Source: Caldilineaceae bacterium (lineage in GTDB: Bacteria > Chloroflexota > Anaerolineae > Caldilineales > Caldilineaceae). From it: DNA of 64,000 bases. The translations under genes were made by a program, and so were the position numbers. The notes beneath the pieces are model-generated. The model was not told the origin of the DNA and did not search any database. It saw nothing but the letters and a program-made list of their open reading frames with translations. The DNA lies in the NCBI GenBank assembly GCA_022842065.1, contig JALHQH010000016.1:152453-216452 (forward strand), written 5' to 3'. Shown here one piece after another: positions 51,740-60,280 of the stretch (within the stretch, counting starts at the first letter, position 1; each line of letters opens with the position of its first letter).

Positions 51740-53524
51740 ATGCCCAAACGCCCTTTTTTGATCGCAACAACCATTGATTTCCCCGACGACTGTCAACGGA
51801 TTCCCTTTACACCAGCGCTGCTGACGCAACTGCTGGATCGGTTTCAGTGGCTGGGGGTGCGCCGGGTCTATTATAACTACTATGCGTTGGCGGGGATGTG
51901 GCAGATCTTTGCCCAAAGTTCCCCCAGCATTCGCCAGACGTTGGCAACCTTAGGCGATCCCATGCCGCTCATCAGCCGCCTGGTGCATGAGCGGGGGATG
52001 GAGTTTTTCGCGATCATCAAACCCTATGAGACGGGCATGAGCAACGCCGTCCACCCAGCCAGTGCCCAGGCGCAAGCCAACCCTGGCTTGCCCTGCCGCA
52101 GTGGTGTCTACACCGAAGTCGAGGAATGGGTCAAAGCGCGCCCCGAATTGCGCGTCCAGGTGCGCGCCGGCGATCTGCCCACTGGATTGGACGACCTGCC
52201 GGTGACACGCATTCAATTGCGCCAGCGCGACATGACGCCGATTCGGATCCGACCGGAAGAGCTGGAAATCTGGACCAGCCCGGACAATCGCCACTATCAA
52301 AAACAAGCGCTGGCCTTTCAGGTAACGGAAGGGGTCGAAAGCAGTCCGCACACGGTAGTGGACATCTTTGGCAATCCCGTGACCGCTCAAGGGGCGCCGG
52401 TGCGGGTGCTGAACATCACCGGCTTGCAGCTACGCGACCCCTTTGTCGCCATCACCACCAACCGCAACGACGACACGGGCACGTTTCGTAACACCGCCTC
52501 CGCCATGGTGCACGCCTTTGGCCCCGACGACCGGCCCTTGCCGATTATCGTTGGCAGCCACAAGGCGGTTTGGCGCAGACAGCGCGATTTTCGGTGCGAT
52601 GACCTGGCTTTCGACGCCGGGATTGGCGACGCCTATGTCTGCCTGGATGTCAACAACCAACGTACCATCTGCCCCCATTGTCTGGAACGGGGGATTGCCG
52701 ACTGTAGCGTGGCGACGATCTTCCCCGATACCCCCATCTGTCGCGATGGGGTGATTGCCTTTGCCAAGGGGCGCAACGAATATCTCGCCGGTTCCCTCTG
52801 CGAAGGCTACCCGGCAGTGCAGGAATATTGGCTGGGCTGGATCAGCGATTGTATTGCCGCCGGTGTGGATGGCGTGGATGTGCGCATCTCCAACCATTCA
52901 TCATGGACCGATACACCAGATCGCTATGGCTTTAACGAACCAGTTTGGCAAGAATATCAACGGCGCTATGGGGTCAACCCGGCGCTGGAACCTTATGACC
53001 CAGCCTTACTGGCTGAGGTGCGCGGCGATCTCTATGACGGCTTTCTGCGCGCCGCCAAACGGCGTCTGGCCGCGGCCGGGAAACAGCTCCACCTGCACCT
53101 GGAGTTTGAATCATTCCGCCCCGATGCACCCCAAGCGCGCTGGCGCACCCGGCCCGGCAATATCGCCTTTCACTGGCAACGCTGGCTGCAAACGGGCCTC
53201 GCTGCCGAAGTCCAGTTGATGGGCGCGGCCTGGACGCCCGAACGCGCATTGACCGATCCCTTGGTGCAAACAATGATCGCCGCGGCGACCGCCCATCAGA
53301 TCCCGGCCCACCTGCGCCGTTATATGTGGTGGAGTCGCGACGGTAAGGTTCACGCCGACAGCCTGGAGCATGTCTACCGTCAGCCCGGTATCGCCGGCTA
53401 TAATCTTTATGAGACGGCTTCCTTCTACGACAATCACCAGTTGGGTGCCGATGGTCAACTCCAATTTCATCCAGGCATGGCAGAGGAGATCCGGGCGCGG
53501 ATCGTGCAATTGGGGATCGGCTGA
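51740..53524 (+). CDS. Unrecognised large protein, TIM-barrel glycosidase-like
   Basis: This soluble protein of about 594 residues is a putative glycoside-hydrolase-like barrel: strands such as RRVYYNYYALAGMW, AGVDGVDVRISNHSSW and QLHLHLEFES carry acidic residues at strand ends, and WW and NLYETASFYD occur near the C-terminus. A CPHC segment is present near residue 318. I do not recognise the family. It starts at ATG 51740 (the frame is open from 51722, inside the previous gene) and sits between two propeller genes, which suggests a joint role in saccharide breakdown. Confidence 0.65.
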   Translation: MPKRPFLIATTIDFPDDCQRIPFTPALLTQLLDRFQWLGVRRVYYNYYALAGMWQIFAQSSPSIRQTLATLGDPMPLISRLVHERGMEFFAIIKPYETGMSNAVHPASAQAQANPGLPCRSGVYTEVEEWVKARPELRVQVRAGDLPTGLDDLPVTRIQLRQRDMTPIRIRPEELEIWTSPDNRHYQKQALAFQVTEGVESSPHTVVDIFGNPVTAQGAPVRVLNITGLQLRDPFVAITTNRNDDTGTFRNTASAMVHAFGPDDRPLPIIVGSHKAVWRRQRDFRCDDLAFDAGIGDAYVCLDVNNQRTICPHCLERGIADCSVATIFPDTPICRDGVIAFAKGRNEYLAGSLCEGYPAVQEYWLGWISDCIAAGVDGVDVRISNHSSWTDTPDRYGFNEPVWQEYQRRYGVNPALEPYDPALLAEVRGDLYDGFLRAAKRRLAAAGKQLHLHLEFESFRPDAPQARWRTRPGNIAFHWQRWLQTGLAAEVQLMGAAWTPERALTDPLVQTMIAAATAHQIPAHLRRYMWWSRDGKVHADSLEHVYRQPGIAGYNLYETASFYDNHQLGADGQLQFHPGMAEEIRARIVQLGIG

Positions 53525-53587
53525 ACAAGGCACCCTGCCGGTTATGCTGGCTGTTCGACCACTGTTGTTGGTTTCGCTTATTAACCT

Positions 53588-53641
53588 GATTGGTCAATGG
53601 CGGCGGGTAGATTCGATGTCGCCGTTCTCCATTGACCAATC
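53588..53641. repeat. Stem-loop between the barrel and unknown-protein genes
   Basis: GATTGGTCAATGG (53588-53600) pairs exactly with 53629-53641, and an inner GGCG/CGCC pair extends it. It lies about 17 nt before the next start codon and could modulate translation. Confidence 0.7.
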
Positions 53642-53657
53642 CCTCAATCTCTAAAAA

Positions 53658-54854
53658 ATGATGAATACACCCAAAAAGATCGCAGCGATTCTCAGCGAAT
53701 ATTTTCACTATTCGCACGCCGATGTGGTTGTCGGCAAGTTTCTCAAGGGCTTTCCCACTGATGAGGGTCTGCTGCCGGCGCGCACGCAGATTGTTTCGAT
53801 GTATGTTGATCAATTCCTGGAAGGGGATATTGCGCGCACAGTTGCGGCCAAGTTCAACGTGCCGATCTACCCTAGTATTCGCCGCGCGCTGACCCTGGGC
53901 GGCAAGGAGTTAGCCGTTGATGGCGTGTTGCTGATCGGCGAGCATGGCGACTACCCGTGGAACGAGAAGGAGCAACAACTCTATCCGCGCAAATATTTTA
54001 TGGAGCAGATCTGCGGCGTCTTTGCCGAAAGCAAACGGGCGGTGCCGGTCTTTAACGACAAACATCTCTCCTATAATTGGCCTGATGCCAAGTGGATGTA
54101 CGATCGGGCTAAGGCGCTCGGCGCGCCCTTCATGGCCGGCTCCTCGTTGCCCTTTGGCTGGCGCAGCCCGTGGTTGGAACACGAATTGGATGCCCCCCTG
54201 CGCGAGGCAGTGGTCATTGGCTGGGATGGCATCGATGTCTATGGCTTTCACACCTTGGAAACTTTACAATGTATGGTGGAACGGCGCGTTGGCGGCGAAA
54301 GTGGCGTGGCGGCTGTCACCTGTCTGGAAGGCGATGCGGTTTGGCGTGCTGCCGAAGCGGGGCGTTGGTCACGGCCATTGGCCGAAGCGGCCTTTGCGCA
54401 AATTCAAGGGAAACCGGCCGGCACGATGGAAGAAGTTTTCCCCGCACCGGCCGTCTTTTTGATCGAATATCTGGATGGCTTTCGCACCGCCGCGCTCATG
54501 CGCACCGACAAAGCGGGGACACTGGACAAGTTTGCCTATGCGGCCCAGGTGGGTGATCAAGTCCAAGCCTGCGAGGTCTTTCTGGGCGAAGAGCCGCATC
54601 CCCATTTTAGTTATCTCAGCTTGAATGTGGAAGAGATGTTTTTGACGGGGCAGCCCACCTACCCAGTTGAGCGCACCTTGTTAACCACCGGCATACTCGA
54701 AGCGGTGATCGACTCGCGTTACCAAGGCCATGTGCGCATCGCGACCCCACAGCTTGCTATCCCCTATCGCTCGTATCACACCCTCCCGTGGCGGCCAACC
54801 GGTGCCCGACCGGTCGGTGCAGCCGCCACCCTTTGGAACGAACTAGCCCCATGA
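53658..54854 (+). CDS. Conserved protein of unknown function
   Basis: The 398-residue soluble protein opens KKIAAILSEYFHYSHADVVVGK, similar to the first Rossmann strand of Gfo/Idh/MocA-type proteins but without GxGxxG, and continues with VDGVLLIGEHGDYPWNE, VPVFNDKHLSYNW and GAPFMAGSSLPFGWR. The His, Asp and Glu content of these blocks suggests an enzyme. I cannot name the family or reaction. Its stop overlaps an ATG that opens the next frame, so it is coupled to the BNR gene downstream. Confidence 0.75.
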   Translation: MMNTPKKIAAILSEYFHYSHADVVVGKFLKGFPTDEGLLPARTQIVSMYVDQFLEGDIARTVAAKFNVPIYPSIRRALTLGGKELAVDGVLLIGEHGDYPWNEKEQQLYPRKYFMEQICGVFAESKRAVPVFNDKHLSYNWPDAKWMYDRAKALGAPFMAGSSLPFGWRSPWLEHELDAPLREAVVIGWDGIDVYGFHTLETLQCMVERRVGGESGVAAVTCLEGDAVWRAAEAGRWSRPLAEAAFAQIQGKPAGTMEEVFPAPAVFLIEYLDGFRTAALMRTDKAGTLDKFAYAAQVGDQVQACEVFLGEEPHPHFSYLSLNVEEMFLTGQPTYPVERTLLTTGILEAVIDSRYQGHVRIATPQLAIPYRSYHTLPWRPTGARPVGAAATLWNELAP

Positions 54855-54874
54855 ATCGAGAAGGAGCAGCACCC

Positions 54875-56014
54875 ATGCAACATGGTATTTTCTATAAACG
54901 ACCTGATCATTATGTGATTGGCCCGGTGCCGCAACTACTGCCGGCGCCCCAGGGGGCCCCGCGCTTGGCGGTGTTGGCGTTGGTCTCGCCCTTTGCCGAC
55001 CACTACGGGCTGGCCGAGCGGGTTATCCTCGTCTCCACCGACCAGGGCGAGAGTTTCCAGGAGAGTGAGGATCCGACGATTCCCTTTACCTGGCCGGCCA
55101 CGCAGCCGCGCGAATGTTATGACCGGTTTGCAGATGTGATGCCCGATGGTACCTATTTAGCCGCAGGTACGGTCGGCTTTGAGGTCTGGCCGCGCACACG
55201 ACGAGCCGAGGCCGAAGCGCTGGGTCTTTCCGTGCGCGACCATCCCAATCTGCGCGGCGAAGAAGTCGTCGTGGGCATGCCCAAACTCTTTGTCCAGCGT
55301 TCGCGCGACCAGGGGCGCACCTGGGAACGACAGGAGTGGCATGTGCCGGGGTTTAGTTGGTTGACCGCCTTCCCCCGCTGGGTACGGCTGACCGATGGGT
55401 CGATCTTGCTGCCGGTCTATGGCCGCAACCCCGATTACAGCCGCGGCCAAACCTTTATCTTTCGCAGTGACAGCAGTGGAGATGATTGGCAACTGATCCC
55501 CATGGCCTCCAGCATTGCCGGCGTCGATGGCGATGAGGTCGGGCTGATCGAGGTGGTACCAGGGCGAGTGTTGGCGTTGATCCGCCATGCGGCAAAAGGT
55601 AAATTGACTGATGGTTATCTGCTGGAGAGTTGGTCGGACGATGGGGGGCGAAGTTGGTCACAGCCGCTGGGCACTGCGATCAAAGGCTATCCGCCGCACA
55701 TCCTACGCCTGCAAGATGGGCGTTTGCTCTGTGGCGTGACCTATCGTTGGGAGCCGATGGGGATTCGCGCTGTGCTGAGCAACGATGAAGGGCGCACCTG
55801 GGACACTGCCAACACAATTGTGTTGCGCGACGACGGCGGCGCGGTCTCCACGCTTTGGCACAATGCGGTTGGCCACGAACCCGGTCGCGGCGGCTCCGAT
55901 CTCGGCTACCCGATCACAGTGCAGTTTCCCGATGGCTCTCTCTTCACCTGTTACTGGTTCACCGGGCCGGATGGCATCACCCACGCCGCGTATACACGCT
56001 GGCGCGTCGAATAA
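54875..56014 (+). CDS. BNR-repeat sialidase-superfamily propeller protein (3 of 5)
   Basis: About 379 residues with Asp boxes STDQGESFQ, SRDQGRTWER, SDDGGRSWSQP and SNDEGRTWDT. GAAGGAG nine bases upstream supports ATG 54875; the frame also contains an earlier ATG at 54851 that overlaps the previous stop codon. No signal peptide. It contains GGSDLGYPITVQFPDGSLF near the C-terminus, also seen in relatives of this group. Confidence 0.85.
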   Translation: MQHGIFYKRPDHYVIGPVPQLLPAPQGAPRLAVLALVSPFADHYGLAERVILVSTDQGESFQESEDPTIPFTWPATQPRECYDRFADVMPDGTYLAAGTVGFEVWPRTRRAEAEALGLSVRDHPNLRGEEVVVGMPKLFVQRSRDQGRTWERQEWHVPGFSWLTAFPRWVRLTDGSILLPVYGRNPDYSRGQTFIFRSDSSGDDWQLIPMASSIAGVDGDEVGLIEVVPGRVLALIRHAAKGKLTDGYLLESWSDDGGRSWSQPLGTAIKGYPPHILRLQDGRLLCGVTYRWEPMGIRAVLSNDEGRTWDTANTIVLRDDGGAVSTLWHNAVGHEPGRGGSDLGYPITVQFPDGSLFTCYWFTGPDGITHAAYTRWRVE

Positions 56015-56053
56015 AATGCGTAAGCCCTAATGAACTGTTCTCAGGAGCAAACA

Positions 56054-57190
56054 ATGTCTAATGCCACCTGGCAAGATCATCAGACGATTGATCTACCCGA
56101 CCTACGCGTTACCCTTTCTGAACCGAGAGCAATTGGCCGCCGCCGTGGCTACTTCTGGTTTCCCAACTTGTGGCGGATGGCTAACGGCGATCTATTGGCG
56201 ACAATTTCACCCGTGGCCGATATCCACATGTCGTCGATCCCTTATCTGGTCACCTGGTCGCGCGATGGAGGGTTGACCTGGAGCGAACCAATCGTGGCCA
56301 ATGATGGCGGCCAAACCTTGCTGCAATTGACTACCAGTGATGTGCCGGGTGATGCCATCCTGTTGCCCTATAATTTACGCCCGCGCCCCACCGGGATCGG
56401 CGCGCCCTATAATCGGATCCCGGCGGGGACGCGCACGGTCGAATATGTGCCCAGTGGCGTGCTCGTCACCGGCTTTCCCGGCCCGTTGAAAACGGTAATT
56501 CCTGGCTTGGATATGGCCAGCTTTTCGTTTAATGGACAGACAGTGCAACTGCACGATGGCACTTACCTGGCCACGGTCTATGGCGAATTGGTCGAGCCAA
56601 GTGGTTATCGCATCTTTGCCGTCAAATCAACCGATGGTGTCGGCTGGACGATTCATGCGTTGATCGCCGACAAAACGTGCGGCGTCTTTGGCCAGGAAGC
56701 CCCGAATGAATCGGCGCTGTTACGCCTCAACGATGGCCGTATCATGTGCGTTTTTCGCGTCGCCTCGCGGGCCAACTATGGGCAATGTTGGAGCAGTGAT
56801 GAAGGCACGACCTGGAGCGCCCCGGTCGCCATGACGGATGTCTTCTCGGTGCAACCGAGCCTGGCGACGCGCCCGGATGGGGTGATTGCCCTGGCCGGCG
56901 GCCGCCCCGGCTTGTACCTCTGGCTCAACGCTGATGGCAGTGGCCAGCGCTGGCAAGGCATCGACATGCAGAGCCATCACAACACCTGCCACCCCGGTGA
57001 GTCGATTCAGGTTTACACCGAGCACAACCACCAGCAACAGACCTCTGCCTACACCGAAGTGGTTGCCCTTGATGACCAGCACTTTCTCTATCTCTATGAC
57101 CGGCTTGCCAATGGCTGGCAGCCGATCCCAGAGGAAATGGCTGATACTAACAGTGTCTGGTTGGTGCGCGTTACCGTCGAGAAGCGCTAG
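56054..57190 (+). CDS. BNR-repeat sialidase-superfamily propeller protein (4 of 5)
   Basis: About 378 residues with Asp boxes SRDGGLTWSEP and SSDEGTTWSAP. The C-terminal half (GGRPGLYLWLNADG, then a late ELxx/YDRLANGWQP) closely matches the protein at 41991 (TGRPGLFLWLSADE, YDRTPFGWQP), so these two are the nearest paralogues. CAGGAG supports ATG 56054. No export signal. Confidence 0.85.
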   Translation: MSNATWQDHQTIDLPDLRVTLSEPRAIGRRRGYFWFPNLWRMANGDLLATISPVADIHMSSIPYLVTWSRDGGLTWSEPIVANDGGQTLLQLTTSDVPGDAILLPYNLRPRPTGIGAPYNRIPAGTRTVEYVPSGVLVTGFPGPLKTVIPGLDMASFSFNGQTVQLHDGTYLATVYGELVEPSGYRIFAVKSTDGVGWTIHALIADKTCGVFGQEAPNESALLRLNDGRIMCVFRVASRANYGQCWSSDEGTTWSAPVAMTDVFSVQPSLATRPDGVIALAGGRPGLYLWLNADGSGQRWQGIDMQSHHNTCHPGESIQVYTEHNHQQQTSAYTEVVALDDQHFLYLYDRLANGWQPIPEEMADTNSVWLVRVTVEKR

Positions 57191-57196
57191 TTATTT

Positions 57197-57315
57197 AGGG
57201 CTTACGCAACCTCACCCCCCAGCCCCTTCTCCGGCGCAGAGAGGGGGAGCCAACTCCCCTCGCCAAACTGGAGAGGTTCCCGAAGGGACCCCAGGGGTGA
57301 GGTTGCGTAAGCCCT
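57197..57315. repeat. Long inverted repeat with GC-rich core
   Basis: AGGGCTTACGCAACCTCACC and two more bases (57197-57218) pair exactly with 57294-57315, 22 of 22. The core contains CCCCTTCTCC/GGAGAGG words. A GCGTAAGCCCTA word also occurs at about 56018-56029, upstream of the preceding gene. Confidence 0.85.
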
Positions 57316-57383
57316 ATTATTATCTTGTCAATTAAGTTCTGATGGTGTCATTGCCGTGGTTAAACCGATGTGCGCCCAAAGAA

Positions 57384-58640
57384 ATGAGTGTTCAAACGAT
57401 GTTTTCACTAGCTTGTACCACCTGTGATTGGCAAGGGGCCGATGCCGACCTCAATGGCTGTCCACAGTGCGGCGCAACCATTGATCTGTATTACCCTTCA
57501 TCGGCCATCGTGGTGGCCGATCAACAACCGGGTATCTGGCGCTATGCCAGCCACTTGCCGCTGGCCGATCTGCAATATGCCGTGAGTTTGGGCGAAGGCA
57601 ACACCCCGTTGCTGCGGAGCGCACGCCTCGGCCCCCAACTCGATCTGCCCCAACTCTACTTTAAGCTGGAGGGGTCAAATCCCACCGGCTCTTACAAAGA
57701 TCGGATTGCCGCAGTGGGGATTTCCCGCTTGTTGGCCCTGGGCAAACGGGGGTGGGCAGCCACCTCTTCCGGCAATGCGGGGGCGGCGATTGCGGCCTAT
57801 GGTGCCCGCGCCGGGGTGCCGGGTTATCTGTTTACCGTCGAAAAGTATGCCAAAGCCAAAGTCGCCCAGATTTTGGCCTATGGCCCGCAGGCCTGGGCGG
57901 TCGAGCGCTTGGGTTATGACCCCGTAGTCGAACAGGCCACGTGGGCCAACATCGGTCAACTGTGCGCGGCCAACCAGTGGCTCATGTTGGTGACCGCGCG
58001 CGCCTTTAGTCCGCATGCCATGGAAGGAGTAAAAACCATCGCCTACGAGGTCTGCCAACAGCTGGGTGCCCCCGATGTGGTTTATGTCCCCGCCGGCGGT
58101 GGTGGTCTGCTGAGCGCGTCTTGGAAAGGCTTTGTCGAAGCCAAAGCCGCGGGGTGGATTGCGCGCTTGCCACGCATGGTCGCGGTCCAGGCGCAAGGCT
58201 GCGACGCCATTACCCAAGCCTGGCAGGCAGGCCGCCCGGTCCAGCCCATTCCGGGCTGTACCACCGCCATCTCGGGCATCCAACTGACGGCCCCACCGGA
58301 TGGTGAACTGGTTTTGCGCGCTCTGCGCGAATCGGCTGGGTGGGCACTCTCTGTGCCGGATGCGGCGACCTATCAGGCGCAGGCTGATCTCGCCAGCCAG
58401 GAAGGGATTTTTGTAGAGCCGGCGGCGGCCATCACCTTGGCCGCAGTGCGTGCTGATCGGGCGAGCGGTCGCCTGCAAGGGCATGAACGGGTCGCCTGCT
58501 GGCTGACCGGCAGTGGTTTCAAAGATGCCAATGCGGTGCAGCGTATGATCGAAGGGCGCACCATCGCACCGATCCAGGCCGCAGAAATTTTGACGTTGCA
58601 GGTAGCAGCATCAGATCACAAAGGGCAAAGGTTTTTATGA
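57384..58640 (+). CDS. Threonine-synthase-like PLP enzyme with N-terminal zinc ribbon, second copy
   Basis: A fold-type II PLP enzyme of about 418 residues. The zinc ribbon has CTTCDW and CPQCGA; the PLP lysine is in NPTGSYKDRIAAV, with the SSGNAGAAIAAYG phosphate-contact loop and a GGGGLL glycine loop. Relatives perform elimination or replacement at the beta or gamma carbon of amino acids. The frame opens at 57342, ATG 57384 is preferred. Its stop overlaps the next start (ATGA), so it is co-translated with a propeller protein and probably catabolic. A distant paralogue lies at 24998. Confidence 0.88.
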   Translation: MSVQTMFSLACTTCDWQGADADLNGCPQCGATIDLYYPSSAIVVADQQPGIWRYASHLPLADLQYAVSLGEGNTPLLRSARLGPQLDLPQLYFKLEGSNPTGSYKDRIAAVGISRLLALGKRGWAATSSGNAGAAIAAYGARAGVPGYLFTVEKYAKAKVAQILAYGPQAWAVERLGYDPVVEQATWANIGQLCAANQWLMLVTARAFSPHAMEGVKTIAYEVCQQLGAPDVVYVPAGGGGLLSASWKGFVEAKAAGWIARLPRMVAVQAQGCDAITQAWQAGRPVQPIPGCTTAISGIQLTAPPDGELVLRALRESAGWALSVPDAATYQAQADLASQEGIFVEPAAAITLAAVRADRASGRLQGHERVACWLTGSGFKDANAVQRMIEGRTIAPIQAAEILTLQVAASDHKGQRFL

Positions 58641-59776
58641 AAAAACTTGAACTGATCGACAGCGGTATTCTCTACATCAACCCCGACCCGGCGCACTATC
58701 ATGTCTTTGCGTCCCATTCACATCCGGTGCAACTTGCGGCAACTGAATTTCTGGCCACCTTTAGCCGTGGGGATGGCATGTACGCCGCCAACCAAAACAT
58801 TGCCCTGACCCGTTCGTTGGATGGTGGGGTCACCTGGCAACAGCAGGGGTTCTTGTACGATAAAGCCGGCGATGACCGGCCCTATTCCTACAACGATGGC
58901 TTTCTTTCTCGGCTGCACGATGGCACGCTGGTGGTCTTTGCCTTCCGGGCGGATCGCTCCGTCCCTGATCAGCCAATGTTTAGCCCCAGCGGTGGCCTGA
59001 TCGACAACGAGCCGATCTTTTTTACCTCCGCCGATAATGGCTACACCTGGCAGGGACCACACCCCATCAAGCTGCCGGCTGGCCTCGTCGCCACCCCCGC
59101 CAGCACGATCACCGAACTGGCCGACGGACGTTGGCTGGCCACCTTTGACCAGTGGCACGGTTACCACGACGACCGCCCCTACAAACCAATCATGCTGGCG
59201 ATGACTTCGGCGGATCGCGGCCACACCTGGAGCCAACTGGCGGTGATGGCGGATGGTGCCCCCATCGGCAAGGGCTTCTGGCACGGGAAGACGATCCGCC
59301 TGCATGACGACCGTCTGTTCACCCTTTACTGGGCCGCCGATATGACCCAGCCCGACAAGGGGCCGGTCAACCTGCCGATTCACTATGCCATTAGCGACGC
59401 TGCTGCCAACCAATGGCCCATGCCCCAACCGACCAATCTCCCCGGCCAGACCAACTGGCCGGCGCAACTGCCGGATGGCTCGCTGGCCGCCATCTACACC
59501 CAACGTGAGGGGGATCAACCCGGTTTTCTCGTCGCCTTATCGACTGACCTGGGCCAAAGCTGGGATCTGGACAATGGGGTGCGGGTGTGGGATGCCAGGG
59601 GCTGGACCCACCTGGGGATCAGCTCCCCCGACAAATATCCGCGCAGCCACGACACCATTGCTTTTGGCGCGCCTACCCTCATGGCGACCGCGGCGGGTGA
59701 ACTGTACGCCAGTTGGTGGTGTACCTTTGCCAGCCTTACCCATATTCGCTGGGCCCGGCTGCGCGTCGTCGGCTGA
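58637..59776 (+). CDS. BNR-repeat sialidase-superfamily propeller protein (5 of 5)
   Basis: This 379-residue protein has Asp boxes SLDGGVTW, SADNGYTW, SADRGHTW and STDLGQSWD. The start codon overlaps the previous stop codon by the ATGA arrangement. No export signal. It ends the run of region G; a hairpin at 59840-59873 follows. Confidence 0.85.
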   Translation: MKKLELIDSGILYINPDPAHYHVFASHSHPVQLAATEFLATFSRGDGMYAANQNIALTRSLDGGVTWQQQGFLYDKAGDDRPYSYNDGFLSRLHDGTLVVFAFRADRSVPDQPMFSPSGGLIDNEPIFFTSADNGYTWQGPHPIKLPAGLVATPASTITELADGRWLATFDQWHGYHDDRPYKPIMLAMTSADRGHTWSQLAVMADGAPIGKGFWHGKTIRLHDDRLFTLYWAADMTQPDKGPVNLPIHYAISDAAANQWPMPQPTNLPGQTNWPAQLPDGSLAAIYTQREGDQPGFLVALSTDLGQSWDLDNGVRVWDARGWTHLGISSPDKYPRSHDTIAFGAPTLMATAAGELYASWWCTFASLTHIRWARLRVVG

Positions 59777-59839
59777 GGTTAGGTGTCCTAAATTCTCGCC
59801 CACTGGTACCGTGTGACGGAAATTATGCTAAGTTAGAAT

Positions 59840-59873
59840 GCGCAGAGGGGCACCCAAAGGGGTCCCTCTGCGC
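59840..59873. terminator. Stem-loop ending the region G operon
   Basis: GCGCAGAGGG pairs with CCCTCTGCGC around a 14-nt loop that contains a further GGG/CCC pairing. No T run follows, so termination strength is uncertain. Confidence 0.5.
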
Positions 59874-59948
59874 GGTAACCCATCAAAATTTAGCTAAAAA
59901 TCCACCTTGCTGCCAATTTTCGGGGCGCACCCGGTATTTTTCTGCGAT

Positions 59949-59977
59949 TTGACAGCCACGCCCAGATTGTATATAGT
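59949..59977 (+). promoter_or_regulatory. Sigma-70-type promoter of the second sugar ABC operon
   Basis: TTGACA at 59949-59954, exactly 17 nt, then TATAGT at 59972-59977 (five of six consensus bases). It is the best promoter seen in the window. It implies an unusually long leader of nearly 300 nt before the binding-protein start. Confidence 0.7.
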
Positions 59978-60037
59978 ATTGTTCTACAACCCAATGTCCA
60001 TTATTTGAATTTTAACTGAGCAGAACTTACGTCTTCG

Positions 60038-60071
60038 CGCGTAGGGACACGGCATGCCATGTCCCTACGCG
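60038..60071. repeat. Stem-loop in the leader of the second sugar ABC operon
   Basis: CGCGTAGGGACA (60038-60049) pairs exactly with 60060-60071, with a small GGCATGCC palindrome inside the loop. It would form in the mRNA about 60 nt after the predicted start of transcription. Confidence 0.7.
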
Positions 60072-60280
60072 TGGATGTTGTATCAGCATTATTGCAAAAA
60101 GTATCCTTTTCTCTCAACCGCAGAGCCTTCCCTGCGCGCCTGCTCCCCAGCAGTAGTAAATCGTGTTTGGGTAGGGCGATCCGCGCTTCCCACGCGGGTT
60201 ACCCTGTTGCCTGGAAATTGCTTGTCCTTTGGTTGTTCCTATCATTACCGTAGTAAACCGCAGTAACAAGGAGAAACCTA

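Larger units (their letters stand above)
59777..60280. other. 504-bp intergenic region with terminator, promoter and long leader
   Basis: No gene is supported; two short overlapping frames near 60054-60266 lack ribosome sites and family signs. The region holds a stem-loop (59840-59849/59864-59873), a strong promoter candidate (59949-59977) and a second stem-loop (60038-60049/60060-60071), followed by about 200 nt of leader to the binding-protein gene. Confidence 0.65.

Noticed and set aside
41991..59776. Naming the BNR proteins as sialidases (nanH)
   Set aside because: Asp boxes show the fold only; no FRIP motif or signal peptide is visible and substrates of this fold are diverse.
60054..60266. 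Two short plus-strand ORFs (64-70 residues) before the second sugar-binding protein gene
   Set aside because: They overlap each other and a stem-loop, have no ribosome sites and no family resemblance.
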